DNA of 64,000 nt, taken from Dama dama (lineage: Eukaryota > Chordata > Mammalia > Artiodactyla > Cervidae). The notes below the pieces were generated by a model, which made no database searches, was not told where the DNA came from, and saw only the letters and a list, made by a program, of their open reading frames with translations. Below, in pieces: positions 33,346-44,945 of the stretch. The position numbers and the translations under genes are program-made. The stretch is taken from assembly GCF_033118175.1 (NCBI RefSeq), contig NC_083701.1:57598501-57662500 (forward strand), written 5' to 3'. The number at the start of each line of letters is the position of its first letter. Position 1 is the first letter of the stretch.

Positions 33346-34027
33346 GGAAGACTGAGAAAGGATAATAGAAAGCTAAATCCTGACTCTTATTCTCATCTGT
33401 TCAAATGTATTAGCATATCCAGAGAGAAAATATGAGAAGGATAATATATATGAGAGGGAAAATAAAGATTATACAATAGGAACTGTGGATGCTTTTTCTT
33501 TTAAAGTCATAGCAAAAGAAGTGAAAAACTAAATATAAAAAAGTAGTATTGCCTAGACTTGTTTACAAATTAAAGTTATGCTCTTCCTTTGCACTGAAAT
33601 GGTGTGTGGGTTTGCATGTTGCCAATATCGCAAATACTATTAATTATCTCTAATGAAATTCACCAAAGGGGTTTTAAAAAACTATGTCCTAGATACCATA
33701 TAAGTTATAACTGAGACTGTTACTATATAGGAAATAAACACACTTTAAAGCATGTAATGAAAGAAGCAAGCATATTTTAGTTAGGAATTTAAAAGCTGCT
33801 AAACTAAGCTTCTACTATGGGCACAACATTAAAACACTATTTTATGAAAGAATATTTGAACCATCCAGCAGTGTGCAAAATCAACACACTATCTATGGGG
33901 CACTCAAGGCTTGGTCCTAAATGTTAGAAGTCTAAAATTTAGATTAGGTACCAGCTAGCCATAATTATTAAGTTTAGTATAAAAAGTCATTCTAAATAAA
34001 CAGTTTTCTCACTTCATTGTAAGAACA
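33346..34027. other. No gene seen; AT-rich sequence
   Basis: Unassigned DNA of about 680 bases. Confidence 0.45.
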
Positions 34028-34165
34028 ATTTGAAGGACTTGTTAAAATCCAGCTTTCTGAGCCCCACTACTCTGTTCTGAATCAGGAGGTCTGAAGTAGA
34101 GTTCAGCAATTTGCCTTTCTAACAAGCTCCCCGGGGGATGCTAAGGCTGCTGGGTCCAAGGGAAA
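34028..34165 (+). mobile_element. MER5A-type hAT-Charlie DNA transposon
   Basis: 'gagccccactactctgttct', 'gaatcaggaggtctgaagta', 'atttgcctttctaacaagct' and 'ggggatgctaaggctgctgg' follow the MER5A consensus order. Same orientation as the copy at 27.0 kb. Confidence 0.8.
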
Positions 34166-37100
34166 TTGCAATCATTTTAGTTAAATAATTTTCTCCATTA
34201 ATTAAATACTAAGTTTTGCTTTTATGTAAAAACTGGTCCATTTTATCTATAGGGGAAAATGGTCCCCCATCTTTTTCACAGCAATGATTTGAACATACGT
34301 TTTAAAGAAGACAAACATTTGATTTGGGGAATAAAGAAATATTTCTCTCCTATTAATATTCCAGATTTCATTATTTACACTTCTAATCAGCAACATTATC
34401 TGTAAACCAAATTTAATCATTAGATATGTAAAGACAGTAGGCATGATTTCACAGCAGCCCAGGTTTCAATGAAAGGATTTTGAGTCAGAATTTTTAAGTG
34501 CAAAACTGAATGTGTACCTAAATATTCCAGTTAGATTTGATGTTTATTTCACAACTTTGAAATAAGATAGAATACAGTAATTTTCACAGCAGAGGAAGTA
34601 TGACAATTTTGTATCTTCCAAAAATCACCAATAAATAGATGAATGAATGAATAAACCGAGTCCTACTATGCTAAAATATGCACAAAGGTAAGAATTTATT
34701 CAACTGTTCAGTGCCCAAAAGGAAATAGAATTTGTTTAATTTCTTCTTTTTTTTTAATTTTTTTAAAATTTCTTCTTTGCTCCTGCCTTGATAGCCATCT
34801 TTCCCTCCTTCTTAACCAATAATCTTCTGTTTCCTTGAACTTCCAGCTCATTCACTCAATACAAAAGCTTGTCTATCTAACTTAGATCTATCTACAGTAC
34901 TCTATCCCTTTATTTATCTGATATTTCTTCTCTGAATAAATTTACTACTTAAGTATTTCACAAACTTTAGAGTGGAACTTTCTGTCTTCTTTCTGTACCC
35001 AGAGTACCTAGAATAAACACATAATGAGGAATAGGTTGCCATGTTTCATTACATTTCAAACCCATCTGAGTCCAGGAACTCACAACTCTACACCTGCATT
35101 GCTTTAACAGTTTCTCAGATGGGCTGCCTGCCTTCAGCCTCTGTACAAATTATGTTTGATGATATCACATTCTGCCCAAAAATGTATGTTGATATTCCAA
35201 AATCAATGAGTTCTAGGATTTCTAAGGATGTAAGAACTCTAAAAGTTTAATACCAAACCTATGAAAAAATGTTTTTCTTTATCCTTTCCTTCTGGTCTCT
35301 AATCTCCTAAAAAGTACAATATATCCTTTAACCCACTAATCTTACTGCTTGAAATTCATCCTTCCAGAAAAACCTAAAAGATGTAAATGATGATATGCAT
35401 TAATTTAGTTCTTTTAGAAGTTAATAAAAGTTGGATACTAGCCAAATGCCTTAAAATAGAATGTTTAAACTGCAGCAAATCCGCTAAGAAACCATAGGAC
35501 AGAAAGGCAAAATTAAAATCAATAAGACCTTATAGAAATATGGAAAATATTTCCTTATAAGCATAATAAAATTATATATCTACCATGATTATACATGTAA
35601 ATATAAATACTGACATACAGAACACAAAAACAATCCATGTAATAGGGTAGCCATGTATATTTTTTATATTGCTTTTGTAAGAAATTGAGGTCAGTTTACA
35701 ATGAATATAGACTTCTTCATCTTTTATATCTTCATATAATGTATGTGATGAACTTTATCATTTAGAATGATGATGCAGAGTTTCTACAAGGTCTTAAATT
35801 ACCATATGTTTCATTATGTTCACTTAAAGTGAATATGAACTTCAATGGAGAATTTCAATAAAGGTTGTATGTAATATGTTAGTTTCTGGATAACTATCAG
35901 TTAAGTTCAATTAATCAAAATACTCCTTGATTCATTCCAGGTTTTACCTTGTATTGTGTACAAGAATAACTAAGAGCAGACTGGTTTTGTTGTCACTTTC
36001 TTTGTTACAAGTTTTATACACAATTACAGACCACATTACCCAGGCCCCTCAGAACTGAATGGGAATTGAGCAGCTCAAGTCCAGGCCATTCTTTTGATAA
36101 GGAATGTCTTCCACTATTTCTCTTCCTTGTTACATTGAATTTTCATATGGATTTAACAATGGATAAATAAAAGCCAGAATAGCTCCATGAGTGACTTATT
36201 TTCATTTCAAAATTCTGGTATTAAAAAAATCCAGTACCTAATCAGTTAATACTAATGCCTTCAAAGACTTTGCATGTCTACTAAATAATAGTGCAACCTT
36301 ATAGTGGGACAATTTAAACCCAGGCTCCTGGGACTCATTTATCATCTTTTTCCGTAACCCCGTAACAGTTCTTTTGGAACTAAGGAAGAAGATAAATGGA
36401 TCCCTGAGAAACAAATATTTACAAACCTTTTGAAAATGCTGTTTAAGTAGGAAAGGAATATTCTATTATCTATGCTGATCATATGAGAATTCACTTTGCG
36501 GGATCAAGTGGAGTGTGAACTGTTCAACCTCATAAGCATTTGCAAATAAAATCAAAGAACTCCAGATTTCAAACTTATAAACAAAATTCCAAATCCCAGT
36601 CATCTTTTTACATAATTACAAAAGGGTATGCTGACTTCCTATTCTTAAATGGATTACCTAATATGTGGAGTATCCGCCAGTACCTTTATTGGCTTACTGT
36701 TGTGTACCCCTCATTACCTGGTCCTCAGAAAGAAATGAATAGAAGTTGAAATGCAAACACTATCAATAGTAAATTACAATCCTTGAGTTTCACATGGTCA
36801 CCACACACATTAACCATTAACATACTCTTTCTCTTAGCTGGAATAAGAAGCATTTTCTTCTACAGAGTATTTGTAAAACTGAGTAATATAAACAATACCC
36901 TCAGTTTTTCATTTCACTTTACTTACACAGAAAAAGCCAGAAAGAAACACATCAGTATTTTGACCTCAATGAGCCATGATGAAATCTGAGATTTGTAATT
37001 TGATGAGACTGTGCTGAGATAATACAGAACCCTCTCCCTTAAATTCCTGGAAAAGCATTTGAAATCACAAGATGGTAGATTATAAATCTTGGCGTCCTGT

Positions 37101-38454
37101 ACAAATGACTTTGTTAAAAAAATGAATACATAAAAATGTAAAACATACAATATTCAGCATTATATAAGTCATACTGCTTTTTGTTGTGACTATTCCCTTG
37201 TTCCTTACTAAATGATTATTTATCTATGTGACCTGTGGAAATCACAAAATACTAACAAGATTTATTTAAAAAGGGAAGAGGGTCTAGGACTTACTTCTGT
37301 CAATTGATCCTGTTCCAACATTTTAAATATCACACACACACATACACACACACACACAGAGGTCTTCTCAATGTTCTCATTAAGTTTTGATAACAGTATT
37401 TTAGAAAAAGAGTTCAATACTACTGCATTGAGGTAATTTATCAGGGTAGCCTGTGACTTAGACACAACCCTTAGTATGTTGTTCTATTTTCTTTATCATT
37501 TTTTGTTTTCTTTGTTATTATTTTTAATATGGTAAACATGTCCAACGGCTGTAATATGTTTCCCCAATCCCATATGAATGATAAAGACAAGCTACTAATT
37601 TGAAATTTAAACACTTGAATAAGCCAGAAGGGGGATAAAACAGAAACTGTAAGAGCATAATGGGATGGAAATTGCTCAAACTAACTGAGCGACAGGGCAA
37701 AGCACACCGACATACGCCACATCTCTGAATGAAGCAAAGGTGAGCCACATGCCACCTTTGGGGTTGGCTGTGTCGCTGCCAGTTTGCTAAGCTATTCTCT
37801 CTCTCTGCCGTACCTGCTATATAACAACTAAATGTTAGGAACTTCAGTCATCATATTTGAAATATAACCTCTTGCAGACAGGAAAAACAGTACCCTAAGC
37901 TGTGGCTTTTGAGTTTTCACACATCTCATATTGAATATGCATTAACTTTTCACAGTAAGATTTATGGATGTATTTTATTAACTATAATACAAAAATAACG
38001 TGTTAAAATAACTTCGTGAGACTATACCAACTCTAGGCTAAATCTCACAAGCTATGAGAAAATAAGGTTCTTGTTAATATCAATGACTAGAGGTTTCATG
38101 TTCCATATAGGCTTTTGATTCATGATCAGTAAATTGGATTTCTAATGGTAAAAGAATAATCACATTAGAGTGAATACTTAAAAGGGCTTTCAGTAAATTT
38201 TTCTATCTGATGCACTCCTGTGCTGACATTTCATTCTCTATTATAGGTGTAGTTGCATCTGGTTTCCTCAAACAATAATCCACATGAGGATAGGAATCAT
38301 GTTTCAAAACTGACTAGGATTTACTCAATATTTAAGTCCGAGATCCATTAGTAGGCACTTCCACCTATAGGATCACATCTTTGTTTTTAACAAGTTTAAC
38401 TTACTTTTTTCTGATTTTAATAAAATATGTCTTTCATACCTGTGTACATATTTT
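34166..38454. other. No gene seen; 4.3 kb of unique AT-rich sequence
   Basis: No recognised interspersed repeat apart from a (CA)n tract at 37331-37358 and short AT-rich patches. Open frames of up to 75 codons are not recognisable. No promoter or splice-flanked exon is evident. Confidence 0.45.
37331..37358. repeat. (CA)n microsatellite
   Basis: Fourteen CA units with one CATA interruption. Confidence 0.9.
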
Positions 38455-38630
38455 AAACAACTTTACTGATGTATAATTGACATGAAAACTACATGTATTC
38501 AATGCATACAATTTGGTGAGTTCAGATATACGCATACACCTGTGAAAACCATCACCACAATCAAACAAACATACAATTTTCACCTTCAGAAGTCTTCTTG
38601 TGTCATATTCATTGCTGAATACATCCATCT
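38455..38630 (-). mobile_element. Old L1 LINE 3' UTR fragment
   Basis: 'actgatgtataattgacat', 'aatgcatacaatttggtgag' and 'accatcaccacaatcaaac' match, in antisense, the 3' UTR of old mammalian L1 subfamilies. Confidence 0.65.
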
Positions 38631-38761
38631 TGCAGAATCATTTCCACTGACAAAATGGGGTTGTGAAAAGAGCCCCTCAAACCTGGTTCAAACATTGGCT
38701 CTGTCAACTGCAGTGGCACCCAGAAAGATGCCTCCAAAATGGGTTCAATTTTACCTGTCCT

Positions 38762-38821
38762 ATATAAAATAGGATAAATCAGATAAATAATTTAAACAAA
38801 GCAAATGTATATAAAGTGCTA
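38762..38821 (+). repeat. 60-bp direct repeat, left copy
   Basis: This 60-base segment recurs at 39043-39102 with nine mismatches (85% identity), no gaps and an offset of 281 bases. A Bov-tA SINE lies between the two. Its last part ('gtatataaagtgctaagga') faintly resembles a MIR 3' end. Confidence 0.9.
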
Positions 38822-39041
38822 AGGACTTCCCAGGTGGCACTAGTGGTAAAGAATCTGCCTGCCAAAGCAGGAGATGTCAGAAACACAGGTTTGATGGCTG
38901 GGTTGGGAAGATCCCCTGCAGAAGGGCATGGCAACCCACTCTAGTAGTCTTGCCTGGAGAATCCCATGGACAGAGAAGCCTGGTGGGCCACAGTCCATGG
39001 GTCGCAAAGAGTCAGACACAACTGAAGTGACTTAGCACACA
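38822..39041 (+). mobile_element. Bov-tA SINE between two long direct repeats
   Basis: A full-length plus-strand copy of the subfamily with 'ggtggcactagtggtaaag' in its head, ending in 'gaagtgacttagcacac'. Instead of a usual 8-20 bp duplication, a 60-bp direct repeat flanks it (38762-38821 and 39043-39102). Confidence 0.95.
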
Positions 39042-39042
39042 C

Positions 39043-39102
39043 ATACAAAATATGACAAATCAGATAAATAACGTGAACAAATCGAATGTATATAAAATGC
39101 TA
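39043..39102 (+). repeat. 60-bp direct repeat, right copy
   Basis: See the left copy at 38762-38821. Two of the differences create CpG sites here (near 39072 and 39083). Confidence 0.9.
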
Positions 39103-41160
39103 GGCAGAGTCTCCAATACATAGGAGGGCTCTCAAAAATTGTCCTCCCTTCTTCAGGAGTAATATGTGACGCACAAGTATGTTTAACATAACCGTATGTC
39201 ACTGATTACCAAAGTAATGAAGGAAATAAATGTTTATTATATTCCCCTCCTATAAAGTTTAATATCATACATGACACTTAAAACAAGCAGGCCAAGAATC
39301 AAATCTATCCACTCATCTTAGAATATCTATACCACAACAGTATTTAATGTCTGTTTTGTTTTTTTTTAAGTTCAAGAGAAATCATTCAAATTTTTGTCAA
39401 TTTCAAGGACACTGCAGTTGCTCAGCAAATCTCCATTGAAAAAAATAAACACTACAATCAGAGGAAATGGAATATTTAGAAATATTGTAATACACATAAT
39501 AAAACTGACATTTAAAAAGAAGTCTGTGTGTTTAAAAAATGCAATTTATTCTGGAGTTAGTTACAATAGTGTAGAGAACACTCAAATTTCCACTTTCTCT
39601 GTTACACTAATCTCAACCATGATGACCCAAGAAGGGAACAATATTTGATGAGATATTTTTTGGCACATCCATTGTGTTTGGACAGCTGGACAGCATTTTT
39701 ACCCCTTGAGCCAATCTGCTCATCAGCAGATACGAAAAGATCACCTGCGAGCCAGCCACACACTTGGAAGAGCTTCCATACCTTTCAGAAAGTATAAGCT
39801 TCCCTGGATGGAAGAAATGATGCTACTGTATATGGAATTCAGTCATGCACATCTCCTGACTGTGTTATCTTCAAAAATCACAGTACCGTTTTGAAAAGAA
39901 CCCCAATAAACTGAAGATAGCAGCACCAGGATGGTGCTCAAATGATTGCCTTTCAAAAGATGAAAACAAGAATAAAACTGAATTTTGGTAAAAAGATACA
40001 GAACACCATTGTGTGTTTAAAGATCTAGAAAAAGCTCCAGGTTTCTGAAAGCATGTTTGGTAACCTATTATTATTGATTAAGACAAAGAAAAAATTAATT
40101 CATAAAGATCCTCAAAATTTGTTAGCTGAGTTCACTTCTTTTGACATTACAGTGATTTCATCTCAAAAGCATAAAAATGTTTTGATATATTCATACATAC
40201 ATACACCAGTTTCCTAATCAATAAGGTACACACAATAACATGCTTTTACCTTTGCCATGGGAATAATATACACATATATTAGATTACAATACAATTCGAT
40301 TTTCTTAGATTAGGGGGGTCATAGTCATTGCTGGTCTTTCTCATTGTTTTTAAATGAATCATTTCTTATCCCTTAATAAGTACATCCATGCATGTAAAGT
40401 TGTAAAAATATTTTTATATCAGTATTAATAATTTATTCATATAGGTGGTTGAACTCAAAATTGATCAGAGTACCACACTATCATTGTGCATAACTTGATA
40501 CAAAGACAATGACTTATGTATCTTTCTACTTGTGGTACTTAGAATCATGACACATACAAACAGGGCAAAGAGAAATAGATTCAGGAACTGCAAGATCTGA
40601 AGACTACACAATTGGGAACCCTCTGTAAGAGAATACAAAATTATGCTGTAAGGTATATATGAAAGCAAATATTTATTTAGAAAGAGAAATCTCAGTAAAT
40701 AGCAAATGTTAAAAATGAGACAATTACTTTTTCTGCTCCATCTCCCCTTACCAAGATTCCAATAATACTTGTGGCCATTCCTAGGTGAGGCAGAGGGAAA
40801 GTCAAGATGGAAAGAATTATCAGACTTAATTGTAGTTAAAACACCTTCACTTTAAAAATGTTGTAAAAATACCTGATCCCACTGCTTGAGCCCCTCCCAA
40901 GGCCTTAGAAAGGGCCTCAGCAAGTGAGCATCCTGACACCTTTCATTTAGCTTCCAGGGGAGTTGATTGTTACTGATTCAATAACAAACTTGAGAAAGAC
41001 TTGACAGGTACCAATTAAATCTTCCGAGAATTCACCAGAGAGTCTCAAAACATTCCAAGACCCATCTAGAATATGAAATCATCCAGGAATCTATGTCACC
41101 CATGTTGCCCCTTAACTCCATAATCCCAATTGCCCCCTGCCTTTTAAGGATCTATCAAAT
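39103..41160. other. No gene seen; unique AT-rich sequence
   Basis: About 2 kb unassigned. Between 39660 and 39960 the composition is more balanced and a 62-codon frame is open (39706-39894), but no product is recognisable. Confidence 0.45.
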
Positions 41161-41175
41161 AATAAATCTAGAAAG

Positions 41176-41589
41176 ATAAAGAACATTACAGCATACTAAC
41201 ACATATATATGGAATTTAGAAAGATGGTAATGATAACCCTATATGCAAAACAGAAAAAGAGACACAGATGTATAGAACAGACTCTTGGACTCTGTGGGAG
41301 AAGGCGAGGGTGGGATGTTTCGAGAGAACAGCGTCGAAACATGTATATTATCTATAGTGAAACAGATCACCAGCCCAGGTTGGATGCATGAGACAAGTGC
41401 TCGGGCCTGGTACACTGGGAAGACCCAGAGGAATCGGGTGGAGAGGGAGGTGGGAGGGGGGATCGGGATGGGGAATACATGTAAATCCATGGCTGATTCA
41501 TGTCAATATATGACAAGACCCACTGAGGTATTGTAAAGTGATTAGCCTCCAACTAATAAAAATAAATGAAAAAAAATAAAAATAAAAAA
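41176..41589 (+). mobile_element. Bovine-type L1, 5'-truncated 3' UTR, with target-site duplication
   Basis: The text is the 3' UTR of the young ruminant L1: 'cagactcttggactctgtgg', 'tgtttcgagagaacagcgtc', 'gatggggaatacatgtaaat' and an AATAAA-rich tail. Several CpG sites are still intact, which points to a young insertion. AATAAATCTAGAAAG at 41161-41175 recurs with one mismatch at 41590-41604. Open frames here are not coding. Confidence 0.95.
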
Positions 41590-41604
41590 AATAAATCTAG
41601 CAAG

Positions 41605-42065
41605 TGATTATCCAGGCAAACCTTTACGTGCTTTCTTTCAGGGACAGTAGCTCTCTACCTTACAATGAAGGCCATCCCATTTCAAACAGCTCTAACTGTT
41701 CTACATGCCAAGCCCAAATCTGCCCTCAGTACATAGAACACAGACTCACAATGCTCTTCCAAGCTATTTTTTCTAAGCTAAAAAAATATAGCTCTCATAT
41801 GAAACCTGTAATTTTCTTTTCCTATTAAACATCTCCAATTCCTTCAGCTATTGCTTGAAGTTAACAATCCTCCAGACACGAGTCTGAAGGAGGACATGAA
41901 CATAATACCCAGATGTGACTGGCCAGGACAAAGTGCAGCAGGGCTCCCTGTTAATTGTTTAACACTGAAGAATCATTCTGGACTGCAACTTCCACTGAAG
42001 ACTCACAATTACCTGACACATCTATGAAGTTTTCATTTTGCCAGTATACAAGGGTCGCTCTTCTT
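41605..42065. other. No gene seen; possible very old repeat remnant
   Basis: Unassigned. The words 'cccagatgtgactggccag' and 'acaaagtgcagcagggctcc' near 41910-41945 recall an ancient CR1/L3-like repeat, but the match is too weak to call. Confidence 0.35.
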
Positions 42066-42866
42066 TGATGTTGTTCAGTCATTCAGTCAAGTCTGACTCT
42101 TTGAGAACCCATGGACTGCAGCACACCAGGCTACCCTGTCCATCACCAACTCCCAGAGCTTGCTCAAACTCATGTCCATTGAGTCGGGGATGCCATCCAA
42201 ACAATTCATCCCCTGTCACCCCTTTCTCGTCCTGCCTTCAATCTTTCCCAGCATTAGGGCCTTTTCAAATGAGTCAGTTCTTTGCATCATGTGGCCAAAG
42301 GATTGGAGCTTCAGCCTCAGCATCAGTCCCTCCAATGAATATTCAGGACTGATTTCCTTTAGAATTGACTGGTTGCATCTCCTTGCAGTCCAAGGGACTC
42401 TCAAGAGTCTTCTCCAACACAGTTCAAAAGCATCAATTCTTCTGCGCTCAGCTCTCTTTATGGTCCAACTCTCACATCCATACATGACCACTGGAAAAAC
42501 CATAGCTTTGACTACACAGACCTTTGTTGGCAAAGTAATGTCTCTGCTTTTTAATATGCTGTTTAGTTTTGTCATAGTTTTTCTTCCAAGGAGCAAGCAT
42601 CTTTTAATCTCATGACTGCCGTCACCATCTGCAGTGATATTTTTGGAGCCCAAGAAAATAAAGTCTGTCACTGTTTCCACTGTTTCTTCATCTATTTGCC
42701 ATGAACTGATGGGACCAGATGCCATGATCTTTGTTTTTTGAATGTTGAGTTTTAAGCCACCTTTTTCACTCTCCTCTTTCACTTTCATCAAGAGGGTCTT
42801 TAGTTCCTCTTTGCTTTCTGCCATAACGATGGTGTCATCTGCATATCTGAGGTTAATGATATCCTG
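42066..42866 (-). mobile_element. BovB LINE, reverse transcriptase to 3' end, longest open frame in the window
   Basis: Read on the minus strand, this carries BovB ORF2 from the reverse transcriptase catalytic box to the C terminus, then the 3' end. The catalytic YADD is intact at 42834-42845, and a single frame stays open for 202 codons from 42824 to 42216. It still lacks the endonuclease and the N-terminal part of the reverse transcriptase, so it cannot be autonomous. Flanking duplication was not found. Confidence 0.96.
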
Positions 42867-43991
42867 TACTTACACAATTGCCTTTTTTAACCAAAATTCA
42901 AAATTTTATTAAATGTCACCAACAGTTTTAGGACACCATCCCAGACTGCACAGAGCTGTGAAACTGGATCCTAATAATTTTAAGAGACATAGTAAAACCC
43001 ATTTAAGCAAAAATAGTTCAAGATTTTTAGGCATTCATTAAGTGAGTCCCTCTCTGCCTTTGGCAGTTAGGTCTATCTCCAGAAAATCATATATTTTTAT
43101 TGGTTCATACCAGACCCAGCAGCTTAGATTTGAGAGGCATTGGCAAAGATTACTAAGAAACCCAAGAGATACATTATCCTCCTGTTGTAGTTTCCATATC
43201 CAGAAAAATAAATATTAGTTTATAATGAGTCTGAAATTGGTTATTTCTCTTTCAAATAGAATCAACATAATTACAACTGATAAAGAGAAAGCAAATCTTT
43301 TCTTTTTTTCTTTCTTGGTTTGTTCTAGGGTTTTTTGTTGTTAGTTTGAAGTAAATATAAGTTAAGAATGTATATTCCCCTCTAAGGGTTCCTTCAGCCT
43401 TCTCCCTGACTATCATATTCTGCTTATTTTCTTTAGGTAAACACATAATTCCAAATGAAAATTTTAATGCTTCATTATCAACAAGTATCTAAATGCTTCA
43501 AGTATTGCTCTTGAATTCTGCTTTGAGTCTTTTGCTTTTTTCAAATTATACAACTTTGTGCTCAGTTTTGTGCTTCCTTCCAGAAACAGATTCTTCCAGA
43601 GTTCTCCTGGAGCAACTGTGCTTCCTAATTCTTAGGTTCTTTCTAAGAGAATATGACACCTGTTCTCACCTCTTAACCCTCTCATCTCTCACCCCTTAAG
43701 CTGAATCTGAATGAATGATTCAGCAGAGATCATCAACCTGACTTCCTCAAAGGAGATTTTGACATAACAGCCAACATATGTGGCAGAAAAGTTAACTTAT
43801 CACTTAAATGTGAAACAGATTTCTTTATAAACTCCATGGAAATAGAATACTAGGATAACATTAAGTGTGGAGATGTCTCAAAGAGTACTATCAATTCATC
43901 TATTCCTACCTGAGAAGACATTTATTGGGAATCTTCAGAATCGAAAAGACCTTTATGCACCCAGGTCTGGGGTGTCTTTTTTCCCCTATGT
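42867..43991. other. No gene seen; unassigned sequence
   Basis: About 1.1 kb without recognised repeats. The part 43510-43700 is pyrimidine-rich with a 68-codon frame of no recognisable product. Confidence 0.45.
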
Positions 43992-44001
43992 TCTCCTGAG
44001 T

Positions 44002-44125
44002 GTGTGTGCTGCGTGCTTAGTCATGTCTGACTCTTTGCGATCCCACAGACTGTAGCCCACCAGGCTCCCCTGTCCACGGAATTCTCCAGGCAAGAAGACT
44101 GGAGTGGGTTGCCATTTCCTTCACC
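44002..44125 (-). mobile_element. BovA-type SINE fragment with 10-bp target-site duplication
   Basis: Only the BovB-derived (BovA) part is present; the tRNA-like head is missing. TCTCCTGAGT flanks it exactly (43992-44001 and 44126-44135), so the truncation happened at insertion and not by later deletion. Confidence 0.93.
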
Positions 44126-44153
44126 TCTCCTGAGTAGAGGTTTACATTTACTG

Positions 44154-44363
44154 TTGTTTGTTGCTCAGTTGCTCAGCCATGTCTGACTCTTTGCGACTCC
44201 ATGAACTGTAGCCCACCAAGCTCCTCTGTTCATGGGATTTCCCAGGCAAAAATACTGGAGTGAGTTGCCATTTCCTTCTCCAGGGAATCTTCCTGACCCA
44301 GAGATCAAACGTCTCCTGCATTGGCAGGCAGATTCTTCACCTGCTGAGCCACCAGGGAAGGCC
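44154..44363 (-). mobile_element. Bov-tA SINE with 12-bp target-site duplication
   Basis: A full-length minus-strand copy. TTACATTTACTG (44142-44153) and TTATATTTACTG (44364-44375) flank it with one mismatch. It lies 18 bases from the target duplication of the preceding BovA fragment. Confidence 0.95.
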
Positions 44364-44375
44364 TTATATTTACTG

Positions 44376-44727
44376 ACATTGGGTCATTTCACTGAGCCAT
44401 CTCCAGATGAATAACCAGCGAAGAAATCCTTCTCCTAAAACTCTAATGAATATTTTGCCTACAGTACAAAATTGTAATCTATCAGGATGTTCCCAATGCC
44501 TTATGGTCCCTAGAAGCTCTACAGGGTTCTGTGGTCACACATGTCCACTTAAATTAAGCAGTAATGTTATGTTATGCAAAATGGAATTAAAGTGGAATTA
44601 ACATGGCTGCAAACCTAAATATAGCCGCTACTGCAAAAGTAGTGATAATGATCAATAACAACGTTTTTAAGGCTCACAAAATCTAATCAATTACAAATAT
44701 CCATTCAAAGGAAAAGTATGTATGTGT
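44376..44727. other. No gene seen; unassigned sequence
   Basis: About 350 bases between ruminant insertions. No exon or repeat recognised. Confidence 0.45.
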
Positions 44728-44945
44728 TCAGTTCAATTCAGTCACTCAGTCGTGTTCGACTCTTTGCAACCCCATGAATCGCAGCACGCCAGGCCTCCCT
44801 GTCCATCACCAACTCCTGGAGATTACTCAAACTCATGTCCATCGAGTCCGTGATGCCATCCAGCCATCTCATCCTCTGTCGTCCCCTTCTCCTCCTGCCC
44901 CCAATCCCTCCCAGCATCAGGTCTTTTCCAATGAGTCAGCTCTTC
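44728..44945 (-). mobile_element. BovB LINE, 3' end
   Basis: The last ~215 bases of BovB in antisense, starting with TTCAG/TTCAA terminal repeats. It is close in sequence to the copies at 15.3, 17.0 and 29.9 kb. No convincing target duplication. Confidence 0.95.

Noticed and set aside
39706..39908. A terminal exon ending at a CAATAAA word
   Set aside because: A poly-A-like word in AT-rich DNA is weak evidence, and the 62-codon frame matches nothing.
42216..42824. A 202-codon frame as a protein-coding gene
   Set aside because: The translation is BovB LINE ORF2 and the copy lacks the N-terminal domains.
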